In this document: piece by piece, positions 50,653-62,709 of the stretch
Numbering within the stretch: the first letter of the stretch is position 1
How the letters are laid out: every line of letters begins with the position of its first letter
Source of the DNA: Clavulina sp. PMI_390
Taxonomy: Eukaryota > Basidiomycota > Agaricomycetes > Cantharellales > Hydnaceae
Length of the DNA stretch: 64,000 bases
Reading direction: 5' to 3'
Assembly: GCA_015039315.1 (NCBI GenBank)
Contig: WIDE01000120.1
Coordinates: 1 to 64,000 of the forward strand
Translations under genes and position numbers: made by a program
The notes under the pieces: model-generated
The model's input: only the letters and a program-made list of their open reading frames with translations
Database searches by the model: none
What the model was told of the DNA's origin: nothing

Positions 50653-53370
50653 ATGGCGGAGTTGTCTGAACCTGAACTTGATGGGATCATTCCTGGGCCC
50701 AAGCTACGCTCGCCGTCGCGCCCATGGACTGCCGAAGAAGATGTACTGCTCCGGGACGCCGTCGCCAAATGTACTGTCGCCATATAGCAGCCTAAACTCG
50801 CGCTTTCTAACTGTGACTCGGTTCTCAGACGGTGATGACACTGACCAATGGATCATTATTGCCGCCAATGTCCCAGGGCGAACAAACAAGTCTTGTAGAA
50901 AGGTGTGCAGTTATCGTGAGATAATCCCAGGGGTCTTTGTTTCTGATTCACTCCCCATCTGGCCAGCGCTGGAAGCATTCTCTTAGCCCCACTCTCAAGA
51001 AGACAGCGTGGACAAAGGAAGAGGACGAGCTGCTCGTCAAACTCCATGCTGAATATCCTTGCAAATGGTACCCCGTTGGCCGAGGACTCCCCCGTCAACT
51101 TGCAACTGACCGAGCTTCATTTGGGATATTAGGTCCATGATTGCGAAACAAATCAGTGGTCGCACCGACGATGCTTGCGCCAAACGATACCGCGAAGCTC
51201 TCGACCCATCTATCAAGCAGGGGGAATGGACTGAAGAGGAAGATCGCCGTCTCCTTGAGGAGTACAAACGGTGGGGCGGTCGATGGGCCAGTGTCGCTGC
51301 ACAATTGGGCCGAAGTGGTCTCGGCTGTCGCAATCGTTGGCGTCTACTAGAGCGCAAACGGAATTCTCAAAATGGTCGAAAACGCCGATCATCATCAGCA
51401 ACTGCCGCTCACGATGACGAAGACCGTGATTTGTCTGCTGAAACGGGCTCTATTGACGCCAAAGTCGAGAGTCCAGAGTCTGCTGCAGCGAACAGTGTTG
51501 ATTCCTCTGTCTTGATGCCTTCAACCACACAGACTGAGCAATGGGGCGAACTCTTGATGCACTTCCAAAGCCAGCCATTCGTTCAAGAGCCTGAAGTCTA
51601 CCATGATGCCGCTCAGCAATCTCACGAGCTTGCCATACCTATCGACCCTAGTTTATCCGGGCTTTTGGAGGCAGGGCCTCAGGGGCCATACCAATTTGAC
51701 TCACGACTCTGGGACATCTTGAACGGGGGCTGTGGCTGCGGGTGTGGGTCTGATCATGTTGGCTGCTCGTGTAGCGGAGATGCCGTGTCTCCCCCATTCC
51801 TGGACATCCCAAGCGAAACCTTCCTCGACCCATTCCACCAATTCTCACAGATATACCCTTCGGTTGATCTTCCCATGCTTCCCCCTCATTCGATGTCAAC
51901 TGGCCCTCAATTTATATCTGGATCACATGAGCCCATCGCAGCGGGTCATTTGTCCAACACAGTTGGTGCATCCCAACAACCAGATCACACTACCTTTTCC
52001 ACATTTGCACCTCCCTTTGACCCTCTTCACCCGAATAACCCCCTCCCTCCTCCCACATATACTGCACAAACCTCCACACCATCAGTGCTTCCGCCTCCGG
52101 GCATGGAGCCCCAGCAACACTTTCCCCACCACCCAGGCTCTATCATCTCTGCGCCTCCTGAGCCTCCTACGGCACCAACACAAAATGCTCCGGTCTTGAA
52201 AGGAGTAATGTCCCCTCGTACACAGTCTATGTATCAAGATCTCCCCAAACAATTTGCTGGCCTAGACCCTGCCAAATTCGCAGCTGCGATCGCTCTCGCA
52301 CGTGTCAAAGATGGGCCCTCGCATGCTTGCAAATGTGTCGGGGCCTGCTGTAATGGTTCAAATGCAATCCAAGCGCCCTCTACCAACCTTCCTCAGAACG
52401 CAATCACGAGCACCAGCACCTCTCTAGATACAGCTCCTACAAAAAAGAGCTGTTGCGCTCCTGCATCTGGTGCGGTAGATCTCACCCTGGGTAGTTCCAT
52501 AAAACCTATGAAACCCAAAGGCAAGAAGCGAGCTCGTTCCCCTTCTCCATCAAGTGATCAGATGCCAGGTCCTGAAGAGGCAGGTCCTTCCACCAAGAAG
52601 ACGAAGAAAACCGGATCGCGCTCCTCGTCCTCCAAGGCCCCGCTCGTTCCGCGCCTCAGCTCACATTTGGAAGCCGTGATTGGCGATGCCAGTTTACTCC
52701 CATACGCTTGCGGTGATCCAGCTTGCTGGTTGGATGATGATGATATCCGCGCGAGGTTCAATACAAGTGGAGAACTTCTGGAGCACTGGCGGAAAGAGCA
52801 TGAGGATGACTCGTTAGCCTCTGCAGGTAACGAAGGCAAAGTTTTCCGGTGTGCTTTGGAGGGCTGTGGGAAGGGATGGAAGGTACGTGATTCTGCACTT
52901 TCGCTAATCTACACCGACGCTGTGCGCTAACCGGAGATTCACAGAGCATCAATGGCATCCAATACCACCTTCAAATCTCAAAGGCTCATTTTTCAGTTGC
53001 GCTTAATCAGAGTGCGATGACTTCATCAACCAACGAACAACCATTGGGTAGCTGCTGTGAACCAATTACTGATAGCGAGGAATTGCTACCATCACCTATC
53101 GAAGAAGATTCGGGAGATAAAAACTCAAAGAGGCGACATCCTTGTACCCATCCCGGATGTCCGAAGGTGTACAAGCAAGCAGCAGGTCTCAAGTATCATC
53201 TCACTCATGTTAGTCCCTTGGTCGGCAATTCTCGTCCCCTGTATTACTAACTACCCGGCTGTTTTTTATAGGGACATCCTTCCTCTGGCCCAGTACAACT
53301 TCCTAATCTCCCACCGGTACTCTACGAACGGCTCGTACTCAACACACGCGTCCCAACCCCGGTCCAGTGA
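50653..53370 (+). CDS. Three-repeat Myb regulator with Cys-rich clusters and C-terminal C2H2 fingers
   Basis: The N-terminus holds three Myb/SANT repeats: RPWTAEEDVLL...GRTNKSCRKRWK, TAWTKEEDELLVKL...GRTDDACAKRYR and GEWTEEEDRRLLEEYKRWGG...GLGCRNRWRLLERKR (residues about 22-165). A long Pro/Ser-rich middle contains three cysteine patches. They are CGCGCGSDHVGCSCSGD (residues about 298-314), CKCVGACC (about 497-504) and KKSCCAP (about 535-541). They resemble the CxC and SCC elements of fungal copper-sensing regulators, but no copper-fist domain is present. A basic stretch (MKPKGKKRARSPSP) could be a nuclear signal. The C-terminus carries finger-like modules: CGDPACW...HWRKEH, RCALEGCGKGWK-SINGIQYHLQISKAH (split by an intron) and PCTHPGCPKVYKQAAGLKYH followed by LTH-GHP. 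The stop is at 53370. The product is probably a nuclear transcription factor; metal sensing is inference. About 830 residues. Starts divergently from CDC40. Confidence 0.85.
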
Positions 53371-53712
53371 TGCCCGTGTCACTCCGAGTTATTCCGCATT
53401 TGTCTTATTCTTTTTCTGGCGAATCTTTCTTGGGTTTTTTTAGTGAACCATTTGTAGATTTTGGCCCTTATTTGTAGCCTCTAACACGCTCCCACGAAAT
53501 TATTACTGAGACCAAAAGCAACTTAAATTGCCATGTGTTACACTTGATGCACGAACGACGGTTTTCCAACAAAATGGATAACTCAAGCCTCACACTGATG
53601 CTAAAAAGGATGGGAAAAAGGAAATAGAAAGCATGATCTACGATGATACAGGCCCAAAAGATGAGGAACGGGCGGGAGGAACGAGAATAGTCATCGAGGC
53701 AACTAGAAGTGA

Positions 53713-54271
53713 TTAGTCAAACTTGAAGTCGGGGAAGCACTCGGAGCCTGGCTTGTTGTGCTTGTTAGTGGCATGCTCTAGCAGACTGTCGTAATGTGAT
53801 CCAGAACCATGAACGTCAGTCGCTCTAAGTCCGATTGGCGATTCGAAAAAAAGAACACAATACTCACGCAGGAGCACGGGAGGTTTGCAGCTGCAGATGA
53901 GCCGAAGGTAACATGAGGCCCAATCAGTACTCAGTATAAGTACCATATGAGATGAAGACGCACGAATGTCGCAAAGCAAACTTTGCAGATGATGTTCTTT
54001 GCGGCCTCGTTGGCCTTGAGTGTGCTTTTGCCGCCACTACCCTATAGCAAATCTTGAGCACAGAATGGATAGAGTCGAGCAAAAAGGGCCATACCGCCGC
54101 TTTAGCGTTACGCTCGCGCTTTTCTGCAAACAAATGAGTATCAGCGCCACTGATCAGCTCGATCCCGGAGCCCCGTAAATATCGCACGTTGAGCTTTAGC
54201 ACCCTGTGAGGAACTTGTTTTCAAAACAAATACAATGACCAGATTCTACGAAAAACACTGACGTTTCCCAT
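53713..54271 (-). CDS. Small zinc-binding protein (4F5/ZNF706-like, zf-met2 type)
   Basis: Splicing four short introns gives a protein of about 75 residues: MGNGAKAQQKRERNAKAA, then GSGGKSTLKANEAAKNIICK, then VCFATF and LQTSRAPALLEH, ending GSECFPDFKFD at 53713. The N-terminus matches the 4F5/SERF-like basic block. The C-terminal half matches the single C2H2-like zinc site (CxxC ... HATNKH) of the ZNF706/At2g23090 family. The exon 1 ATG (54271) is followed at once by a GTCAGT donor after MGN. The first CDS exon is therefore only 9 nt. The family is conserved in eukaryotes; its cellular role is poorly defined, with the animal member linked to repression of differentiation genes and protein aggregation. 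It is divergent from TIM10 with 129 nt between starts. Confidence 0.85.
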
Positions 54272-54400
54272 ATCTGGAGGACGAAACTGAAGAGGGGTCG
54301 AGGTGAGGAGAGAGTGAGGCGGAGAAGAGTGAGTTGTGCGGTGCCGAAGTTGGGTTTTGTTTGGTAACTCCTCTTCCACATAAACACACTTCTCCAAAAA

Positions 54401-54897
54401 ATGTCTTTCCTCGGTGGACGTGGTGGCGCTGCTGGCGGTGGTGCCCCGGCAGGGAATGTGAACCCAAATACTATCGAGGTCGCCGTTGCTGAGCTCGACA
54501 TGATCACGGATGTCTTCAACAAGCTTGTCTCGTGAGTCTCGGCTTGTGGCCTTTTCAGTGCACGGCATCTTTATTGATTCTGAGGTTCTCATTGCTGGAT
54601 TTCTTTTCAACTAGCTCATGCCATACCAAGTGTATTGGGACAAAATACGCGGAGCCCGACTTGAACAAGGGTGAGAGCGTATGCGTGGACCGTTGTGTCG
54701 CCAAATTCTTCGAGGTGAACAAGAAGGTCGGGGAGAGGTTGCAGTCGAGTATGTTGCTTATCCATTCTGTATCATAATGGCGGCGCTGACTTTCTTTACA
54801 GTGGGTGCCAACGCGCAAGCCTCAGGTATGGATAACCATGACCTCTCACAAAAGCGAAATACTGACCTTTTTGCCTCTAGGTTCTTTCGGTGCATGA
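54401..54897 (+). CDS. TIM10: Mitochondrial intermembrane-space chaperone Tim10
   Basis: A small Tim protein that pairs with Tim9 to escort hydrophobic carrier precursors across the intermembrane space. The first exon [20 protein letters not shown] is Gly-rich; [20 protein letters not shown] follows. The twin Cx3C motif is complete: CHTKC and CVDRC with the expected 14-16 residue spacing, then [13 protein letters not shown]. The tail is [13 protein letters not shown], with the stop at 54897. Three short introns are present. About 95 residues, usual for Tim10. It has no presequence, as expected for Mia40-dependent import. Confidence 0.93.
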
Positions 54898-55347
54898 TAT
54901 CATCTTAATATTATAGACTACATCCTATCATGTTGCACTACTACCATATTCCAATCTCATAATCCTCCCTTGGCACGGATTCCAACTATTCGCCCAGCGC
55001 GGTATGTTTAGTGTGATTTATGCGACTCGTTCACAGTCTCTTTCATGGATGACATGAGCTTATGGGATACAACTACAGCGAGAAAAACCATTTAGTCGAT
55101 GAAAAACCGCCTTGACTGGGTTCATCCCAATGCTGCCTGATGCATTCATAAAATGAGATCCTAAGAAAAGTCAACATGACCGAACTTTGAGAACGCTTCC
55201 GACTACAAGATCATGATATACTTGTCAGAACGCGCTCTGCCGCTTCAAGACGGTTGATATTGGCCACTCATGGGTGGACCTTCGAGTGTGATTGTCCATG
55301 TTGACTGAAGTTTGGGTCCCAAATTTTCGCCTGCAGCTTGAAGTACA
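54898..55347. other. Intergenic region
   Basis: 450 nt between TIM10 and UTP4. Nothing coding or structured is recognised; it should contain the TIM10 3' UTR and UTP4 promoter. Confidence 0.45.
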
Positions 55348-58300
55348 ATGGATGTGCTTCCGTCAACGGAGCGCACAAACTTGACTGTTCATAGATGTCG
55401 ATTTGTTGACTGGACTCCGTCCGAAATCACTGCTGTCGCGTTTTCTCCTCTTGCGCCACCAAACTCAAGTAGTACACGCTCTATTGCTCCTTCTACAAGC
55501 TCAGTCTCTAGTCATGGCATTCTTGCTGTCGGAAGAGGCAACGGTGTGATTGAAATCTGTGAGTGGTCACGCCCAGAGGTCAGGGGGAACGAAATTGCTA
55601 GCCAAGGCTGGACGATTCGAAGGGTGAGGATGCTGTCGATTGCCTGGGCATATATATCTTCTATACTGATCCGATCTATAGGTTCTTGCTGGGCCCAATC
55701 CATCAAAAGTGGACTCTCTTGCATTTGCGTTAAAAGATCCATATGCTCACCCCCCTGGCACTGCCCCTGGACTTGCCCACCTTCGTCTTTTCTCCACTGT
55801 TGGAGGAAAAGATCTATTGGAGTGGGATTTGTCCTCAGGCTCGATTAGCGTATGTCCTCTATGACCCCATTGTGTGCAGTTTCGTTTTAGTAACTTACTT
55901 CCTTAGCGAGTAATGGACTCTGATGGTGGTGCAATTTGGGCTCTTGCGGTCAATCCCACATCGACAATCCTGGCGTTGGGGTGCGACGACGGCTCAATCC
56001 GTCTATTTTCTCTCGAGAATGACGAGGTGACGCCCCTTCGGCGCCTCGATCGAGTCAAGGCAAGAATTCTGAGCCTGGCCTGGGCCCCTCCGCGCTACGT
56101 CCCCAAAGCATCAACTACTAGTGGCGATGCGTCAGACAGCGATAATGATGACGATGACGACGAGTCGAAATGGAAAGACACATTCATCATCGCTGGCTGC
56201 TCTGATAGCAGTATACGAAAATGGGACATCAACTCTGGCCGTGTGCTTGAGAGGATGACCACCGACCAGGTGCGGCATGAGAAAACACTAGTGTGGGCTG
56301 TTGGCGTCCTGTTGTGAGTATCTATCAATAATCTGCAGCCCCTCTCCACGGTCCTTATACAATCTTCAGAGATGGCACTATCGTAACCGGTGACTCTCTA
56401 GGTTGCGTCAAGTTCTGGGATCCCATGACTAGCACCCAGCTTTTCAGCTTCCAATCTCACGATGCAGATGTCCTCTGTCTCAGCATTGGTCCAGTAAGTC
56501 CAAGTACCGATTTCTCTAAGCCGTCATCTAACTTTCGCCCCAGGACTTCCGCTCTGTCTATGCTTCCGGAGTAGATCAAAAAGTTTCAGAATTCGCCCTA
56601 GTTTCGCTGCAGGCATCAGCTGGTACTGCAGCCGCGACTAGCCAATCAAAATGGATTCATACGCGCGCTCGTCGTATGCACGCTCATGACGTACGCGCGA
56701 TGGCAATATGGCCTCCAGCCCAGCTGTTCCCCCGCCAATTTGTACAACGGGACAGTCAAGAAGCTCCTATCCTCGTGTCAGGTGGACTCGATATGAGTCT
56801 TACTGTCACTGCGATAGCTCCTCCCTCGCCTAATGGGCCCGCGTACAATCCATTTGCTCGCGGGCAGGCACCATCCATCGAGGATGCCTTCTATCGTAAA
56901 ATGACATTTGCTCAACTCGGTGCCAGCGGCGGCCGAGTTGTGCAATGTGCACCGGAAGCCCGCTATGTGATGTGCCGGCACGATACGAAAATTAGCATCT
57001 GGCGCATTGCACCCCGGCGACCGGATGGTGTCATGCCTGAAGCAGCCTCGTTGGAGAATGAGGATGGGGAATGGCAGAAGGTGGTTGACATGGAGCTTAG
57101 AGTGGACACGACTCTGGTGACCAGTGCTATCTCATCGGACGGAAAGTGGCTTGCTGTCTCTGACGCATATGAGACCAAACTGTTCAGATTATTACCTGAG
57201 GTATGCCCGTTGATTGATAAGTCATAGCCTTCGACTAATCTTACTTTCATAGTCTCAGAGCTTGAAGAGCCAAGCCCTCCCCAAGCGAATAAAAAACTTC
57301 ACCTCGACTCTGCAGTCATACTTGAATTCACTTCCCCCTAGCTCGCTTTCTGCCGCTCACTCGACCGCTGCTACCGCCATGATCTTCACTCCGGATTCAA
57401 GGAGATTAATTCTTGCAGTGTCAAGTCTCATCCTAATTGTGGATTTGAATGAAGTTACGTCAGAAACGGGGAAGACGGCCTATACCGCAACTGTGATTAG
57501 ATCCTTCCCCCAGCATCGTGGTCGGCGCGGTCAAGGAGATGCTTTCTCGCGAATCATAAAACCACTACCATCCCGCGAGGGTGTTCCGATGGAGGAAGAC
57601 GTCCCACCAGTTGAGGAAACCAATGAAGAATCGGATGACCTCATAGGCTCGTCTTTCGCTAACAACGATTCGTCGCCTCAAGACATGTGGCCTATTGTGT
57701 CCCATCTGGCAATCAGTTCGGATGGTCAATGGCTAGCATCCTCTGACCTTCATGGGAGAACACATATTTTCAACCTCGATGCTATCAAGGTATGTTTGGT
57801 CGATCTTGATATCGGCATGCATGTTCTGACATCACGTCCATAGCATCACTGTACATTGCCAACTTCCCCAATTCCACCCACATCCCTAACCTTCGACATC
57901 CACCCTGCCTTCCACCAGATTCTCGTCCTCGCATTCCCCAACAACTCCATCCAAGTCTTCGATGTGGAAAACAGAGAGTACCCTACTTGGGCTCGCTCAG
58001 TGAATGAGCAGCTCCCATACGGCCTCTCTCGACTCCAAGATCCGCTCGCTGGCGTCTCTTTCATTCACGAGGATCCCACCGAGAGCTTAGAAGCCTCCAG
58101 CACCTACGGCTCTCGCAGGAGTCTCAGCCTCGCGTCTGATCGTCATACCCCTCGCAATGTCATCCTTTGGGGTCGCAGTTGGTTATGCAAGATTGATCTG
58201 ATGAGTGGAGGCATCTATCAGCCTCGCGGCCTTGTTGGACCTGGTGCTGGTCCGCAAAATGATAAAATCTTGAAGCGAGGATTAGGGGAAGGTGGGGGCA

Positions 58301-58500
58301 AGTCAGGCTCACGCCGACAGCCTGGCCGGGAGACAGCCTCAGACGCGCCGAGGCCCGCTCAGGTCGTCACAAAATATCACGACATCATGCTGGTTGATTT
58401 CCTCGGACCCAAGGAGATGATAGTAGTGGAAAGACCAATATTTGACGTGTTGCAAGGTTTGCGCCCGGCGTTCTACCGCGCAAAGTATGGGTCAAAATAG
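55348..58500 (+). CDS. UTP4: U3 snoRNP component Utp4 (cirhin)
   Basis: A nucleolar WD40 protein of the t-UTP subcomplex that supports rDNA transcription and 18S pre-rRNA processing. The first repeats read VHRCRFVDWTPSEITAVAFS and GILAVGRGNGVIEICEW. They are followed by AIWALAVNPTSTILALGCDD, GSIRLFSLEND and an acidic insert DNDDDDDESKWKDTFIIAGC. Then come RKWDINSGRVLERM, GTIVTGDSLGCVKFWDPMT, DVLCLSIG and MHAHDVRAMAIWPPA. The C-terminal half has further blades (HLAISSDGQWLASSDLHGR) and ends KYHDIMLVDFLGPKEMIVVE with FYRAKYGSK at 58500. About 900 residues. RPA190, which makes the rRNA this protein helps process, lies 32 kb away in the same window. It is convergent with the PP2C gene (131 nt). 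Confidence 0.92.
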
Positions 58501-58631
58501 ACATATGCTACATCTATTACTAGTCCTTTGGATCGTCGTAACTAGGTTATGCGTACTATATGGTATGGTCCGAGAATAATCATATCTACCACTACATCAC
58601 CATTCACCACTGACAAAGTGGGAAACTGGTG

Positions 58632-60258
58632 TCACATCCTCCTCTGCCGTTCGCTCCCTTCCGCTTGCTTTTTCCGATGCATTCTGATTTCATACGTCCG
58701 ATCTGGCCCACGGATCATGCCCCAACCAGCCAGAGGCACTACGATCACGGTCGCATTATCTTCGCTTCCTAGCATTTCAGCATAGGAAAGTATGTTCTTG
58801 GCCGCTGTGGAGGGATCCTTTGCGTTCCTTGCTAGATCCACAATCTCATCATTGGAGACCACAGATGTTATCCCATCCGACACGAAGGCCAAGAAAGCCC
58901 AATCCTTGCCTACAAAAAGGGAAATGTTCAGTATGGTGAGCTTGGTGCGGGACAACACGAGACGGACCTTTGAGAACTCTTCGCTTCACTTCTGGCTCAG
59001 GCGTTACCCCGACGGGCTTGAACTCAGCATCACCCAATCTGTGGCAAGTTTTAGTATATCGGTGATATAGGTACAACAGCAGCGCAATGTCTTACCCTCG
59101 TGTGTTCGCTACTGCGCCCATCCATCTCGCCTCGCCGAAAGAGTCCGTCACGAGGCCTGTGCCGAGCTTACGGAGTCTCGCGGATTCTAGTCGAGTATCG
59201 GCATGATGATCCTCCGTCATCGGGAAGGCGGAGCCGGTTTCCGTGGAGCATAGGAGCACCCTCGTATCGCCGCAATGGGCGACAGTGAGTGCCATTGCCT
59301 CTGACGAGAAGAAGGGGGCGGTCGGAAGTTCGAGAGGATGAAGAATAGCAACTGATGCTGTAGTCCCAGCCCCTTTGGACTGCGGGAGCTGAGCAGCTTC
59401 GTAGTCAGCCTGGAGGAGAAAAAAAAAAAGCAGCTAGGAGTGAGCATTCCATGCCAGCGTAAAATCAGGCTTGTAGGCTCACCTGTAAGAAGGCTAGAGT
59501 CACTCGAGACTCCATATCCAATGGTCGTTCTAGTGTCGGGTCCTTCAACCAGTCCTCGAGAACCCCCCCACGAAAGCGACGAAAGTAGCCACCTAGTTAT
59601 AGAAGTAGGGTCACGATTCGTTCACAATGCTATGCAAAGGGAGACGCCAACCATAAGACTTCAGCCATTGGACTACCTCTGGTATCTGCGAAGGGTGGGC
59701 ATTTTCCACCAATGTGTGGAGATGATCTCTCAAGTACTCTGAAACAGCGGCGCCGCCGTGCCTAAGAAGAAAGATGGTTGATAGACAGAACGTCAGATGA
59801 TCAGGGATATACATGAAAGATTCAATTATGACCCACCCGTCATACACTCCGACGTATAGCACCTGGTTTGCCATTTCCCAATCACGCTGTTGGGGATGCC
59901 ATGATAACCCGAAGTTCCGATGGAGCCCTCGGCTCAGTTCTTGCCATGGAAGTTGAAGCGCTGCTATTGAGTGGGCATCTTCTTGGTAGCTGTTCGACAA
60001 GAAACCGTCCATGCGCTCTCAGAACGCCTGTGATGTAATCTCCAATTTGGTCCGAACTGAGCTTGCTTACCGGCGAGTCCCTCGAGAAACGGAAACACCA
60101 ATGAGTTTTTGGTTTTTTAGGGGGACCTTGATGGTCCGGCCTTCGGTGGCGGGGTATCTGATGTAGTCGGAGTATGATCGCTGGCCTCCAAGACGTCTCG
60201 CAAATCTGCCCCAACAAACGGGCTCTGCAAATGACCGGGCATGGAGGACGCTTGACAT
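58632..60258 (-). CDS. PP2C-type Ser/Thr phosphatase, mitochondrial Ptc6-like
   Basis: The N-terminus MSSVLHARSFAEPVCWGRFA and RRLGGQRS has the Arg/Ser-rich, acid-poor look of a mitochondrial targeting sequence. PP2C motifs follow: IGVSVSRGTRRYQEDAHSIA (two exons joined over an intron of about 90 nt), VLYVGVYDGHGGAAVSEYL, TVAHCGDTRVLLCSTETGSA, LAFVSDGITSVVSNDEIV and EDNATVIVVPL, supplying the metal-binding Asp residues. The stop is at 58632 after a basic tail (RKKQAEGSERQRRM). The insert between the Asp-box exon and DGHGG (WQELSRGLHRNFGLSWHPQ) is typical of the Ptc6/Aup1-type branch, which in yeast acts in mitochondria and mitophagy. The localisation is inferred from the sequence only. It is divergent from the aspartic protease (181 nt). 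Confidence 0.88.
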
Positions 60259-60439
60259 AGATTGCTGCTCAGTTTTGAGACATAGAAGGACCCAGGGATC
60301 TAGTAAAGAGTGTAAGGCAGCCCGGACTGGAACTGCACTGGGTATTCAGTTGATTGCGGTGTGGGGGCCGTGCCACCTGCGTGACCAGAACGCCGCCAAC
60401 CTGTGACAACACACCTTCCCGATCGTCCTCCTACCCTAC

Positions 60440-62555
60440 ATGTCCCGGTCCTCGCGTTTGAACAAACTGGCGGCTTTATTTTGTCTCTTTAGCTTTTCAG
60501 GTGGACTCCATGGCACACAAGGACGCGTCTTGAGCCGCCATTTCCGCAAACGATCAATCCTATCCCACAATCCCAACGCACTCAACCCTCGAGCTTTCAA
60601 CCAGGAAACTAAGAGGAGCAAAGGTATAGCTATCACTGGGGCACGAGATTTGTCCGTGATGTCTCGTGTTGCACATGCTTGGGCGAACCTTACTTATGTT
60701 CCCCTACCCGTACTAGTTCATACTATACTACGGTGAATGTAGGTGGGCAGCCATTCAACGTTGCTCTTGACACAGGATCCGCAGACCTGGTATATATCCC
60801 GCAGAGGTTATTTACAACATCTTTACTGACTCCTGCTCCGTCAGTGGATTCAATCTCAAAATTGCTCTGATCATTCCGACTGCTCACAAGCACCACAATA
60901 CACCCCATCGAGCTCTCTGCTAAGATCAGTAAGATTCTCCCAAAGAACAACGAAATGGCCTTATAACATATTTGAAATGTCAGGTCGTCCCTTTCACGAT
61001 CAATTACCTATCTGGAAAAGTATCAGGTTTGGTGGCCACTGATACCATTCGATTTGCTGGGTATGAGATCCTTGACCAAGTATTTGGTTCGTATGCTTTG
61101 CATAGCGCCTCAGATCCTCTATGACGTTTCGCCCGTGAATTACAGCGCTCGCTGAAGATCTTCAAAATGTGACATTCGCACAGATGGGCATCAGCGGAAT
61201 GTTGGGGCTTGGCTTTCCCCCAATTGCAGCAATCACGCCTAACCTCGGTCTACCAGTGATATTCAACATTGCCGCTTCCTTACCCGTTGGCAGTCAATTC
61301 TTCTCGTTCCGGCTGGGCCGCGCTGAGGGCAGCGACCCTGGTAACTCAAGCTTCAACATAGGTGCAGACGACTTGGGCTATTGCCTCAACGAGTATCTTA
61401 TCATATTTTCCTTTCCCAGGAGAACATGACCCAATCGTGAAGGATTCTTCGGCCCTTCAATATATTCCGGTCTACCCGAACGACATTGCCAGCAATGCTT
61501 ACGATTTCTGGAAACTCCCTCTTGATGCCATTGTTGTCAATGGGAAGCCCCTTCCTCTCGCCAAATCTAAAGTTGCTTCTTCCAAGACTCCTATAGCAGT
61601 ATTTGACACTGGGACGTCTCTTATTCTGGGGCCTACGACCGACGTTGATGCATTCTATCAATCACTTGATGCTGGGAACCCTACAAAGGAAAACTCGGGA
61701 TCGTGGACGGTGGATTGTTCGCTCGCCATTAGCGCATTGATGATATTCGGTGGCCACCCATACCCAATTCACCCTCTTGATCTCTCTTGGGACAAAATTT
61801 CTGATGGTCAGGGACGCTGTTATGGAGGTCTACAGGGGAACAACGGAGTAGCATCAGGGGACTATCTCTTCGGCGACACAGCGATGCGAGTATGTGCTCA
61901 AAACACTGTAAACCTGCTGATTTTCTGACGCAAACTTCTACAGAACATGTACACCGCTCATTATTTTCAGACTGCCCGGACACCCCCACTTATTGGCCTC
62001 CTGAGCACGACATTACCTTCTGCATCACTGCGCGAATTCATGGACATTCGGGGCCCAGACTATATCCTTTCCTCGGGGGCTTCTTTCTCCGACGACGTGC
62101 TTACACAGTCTTTCACTTCTGCATATCCTGCCGCTCTCGCACTACAGAATTCACTGAGCCGAGACAACTGGACCATTGGCAACACTAATAACTCTATGCC
62201 ATATTATACTGCACCGAACACTGATATGGATAAAGCCTCTAGAGAGTTCGTCCTCGTTATTCTCATTGCAACTGGCACTGTTATGTTAGGAGGCATAGCC
62301 GGGACGTTGATCACACGCGCAATGAAGCGAGGATTATCCTCCCTGTCTAAGCAGGAGCTTGACGCGCTCTCGATGGACGACCAGTATGCTGATTCGGACC
62401 CGCTGATCGAACGGCGTTACGGTGGAGGGAAAATGCCACGCCAGGAGTTGATCACCCCACTTACAAAGTCGAATGGTTGGACTAGGATGGGAGGTCGCAG
62501 AGTCAGGCAGAACCGGAGAGAAGGCAGAGGCGAAAAGCTGACGTGGAATGAGTGA
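60440..62555 (+). CDS. Membrane-anchored pepsin-like aspartic protease (A1)
   Basis: Signal peptide and propeptide come first (LNKLAALFCLFSFSGG; RKRSILSHNPNALN). The first catalytic site is in NVGGQPFNVALDTGSADLVY and the second in TPIAVFDTGTSLILGPT. The exon joint before YYTTVNVGG uses a 64-nt intron (60653-60716) starting GTCCGTG. The substrate-side block ISGMLGLGFPPIAA and the C-lobe GDYLFGDTAMRNMYTAHYFQ are present. After the protease domain comes a stretch with N-glycosylation sites, then a single membrane segment (VLVILIATGTVMLGGIAGTL) and a cytosolic basic tail (RRVRQNRREGRGEK), stop 62555. This makes a type I membrane protease, so yapsin- or CtsD-like anchoring without GPI. About six introns of 50-100 nt are needed; some mid-gene joins are uncertain. 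Confidence 0.87.
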
Positions 62556-62709
62556 AACTAGAATCAGGTCGAGGGAGCTGGTGGGGACTCAAGGAGTTGT
62601 GTGCCGAATCATGAATTATGGTATTATTTTCTTGGAAGGAATTTGGTAGAGAAACGTAATCAATTGAATTACCCGGCTCTACGTTATCGAATACATAAAC
62701 CACGCTGAG

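Noticed and set aside
50653..53370. Calling the Myb protein a copper-fist regulator
   Set aside because: No N-terminal copper-fist module is present; only CxC/SCC-type patches are seen, so the copper link is kept as a hypothesis.
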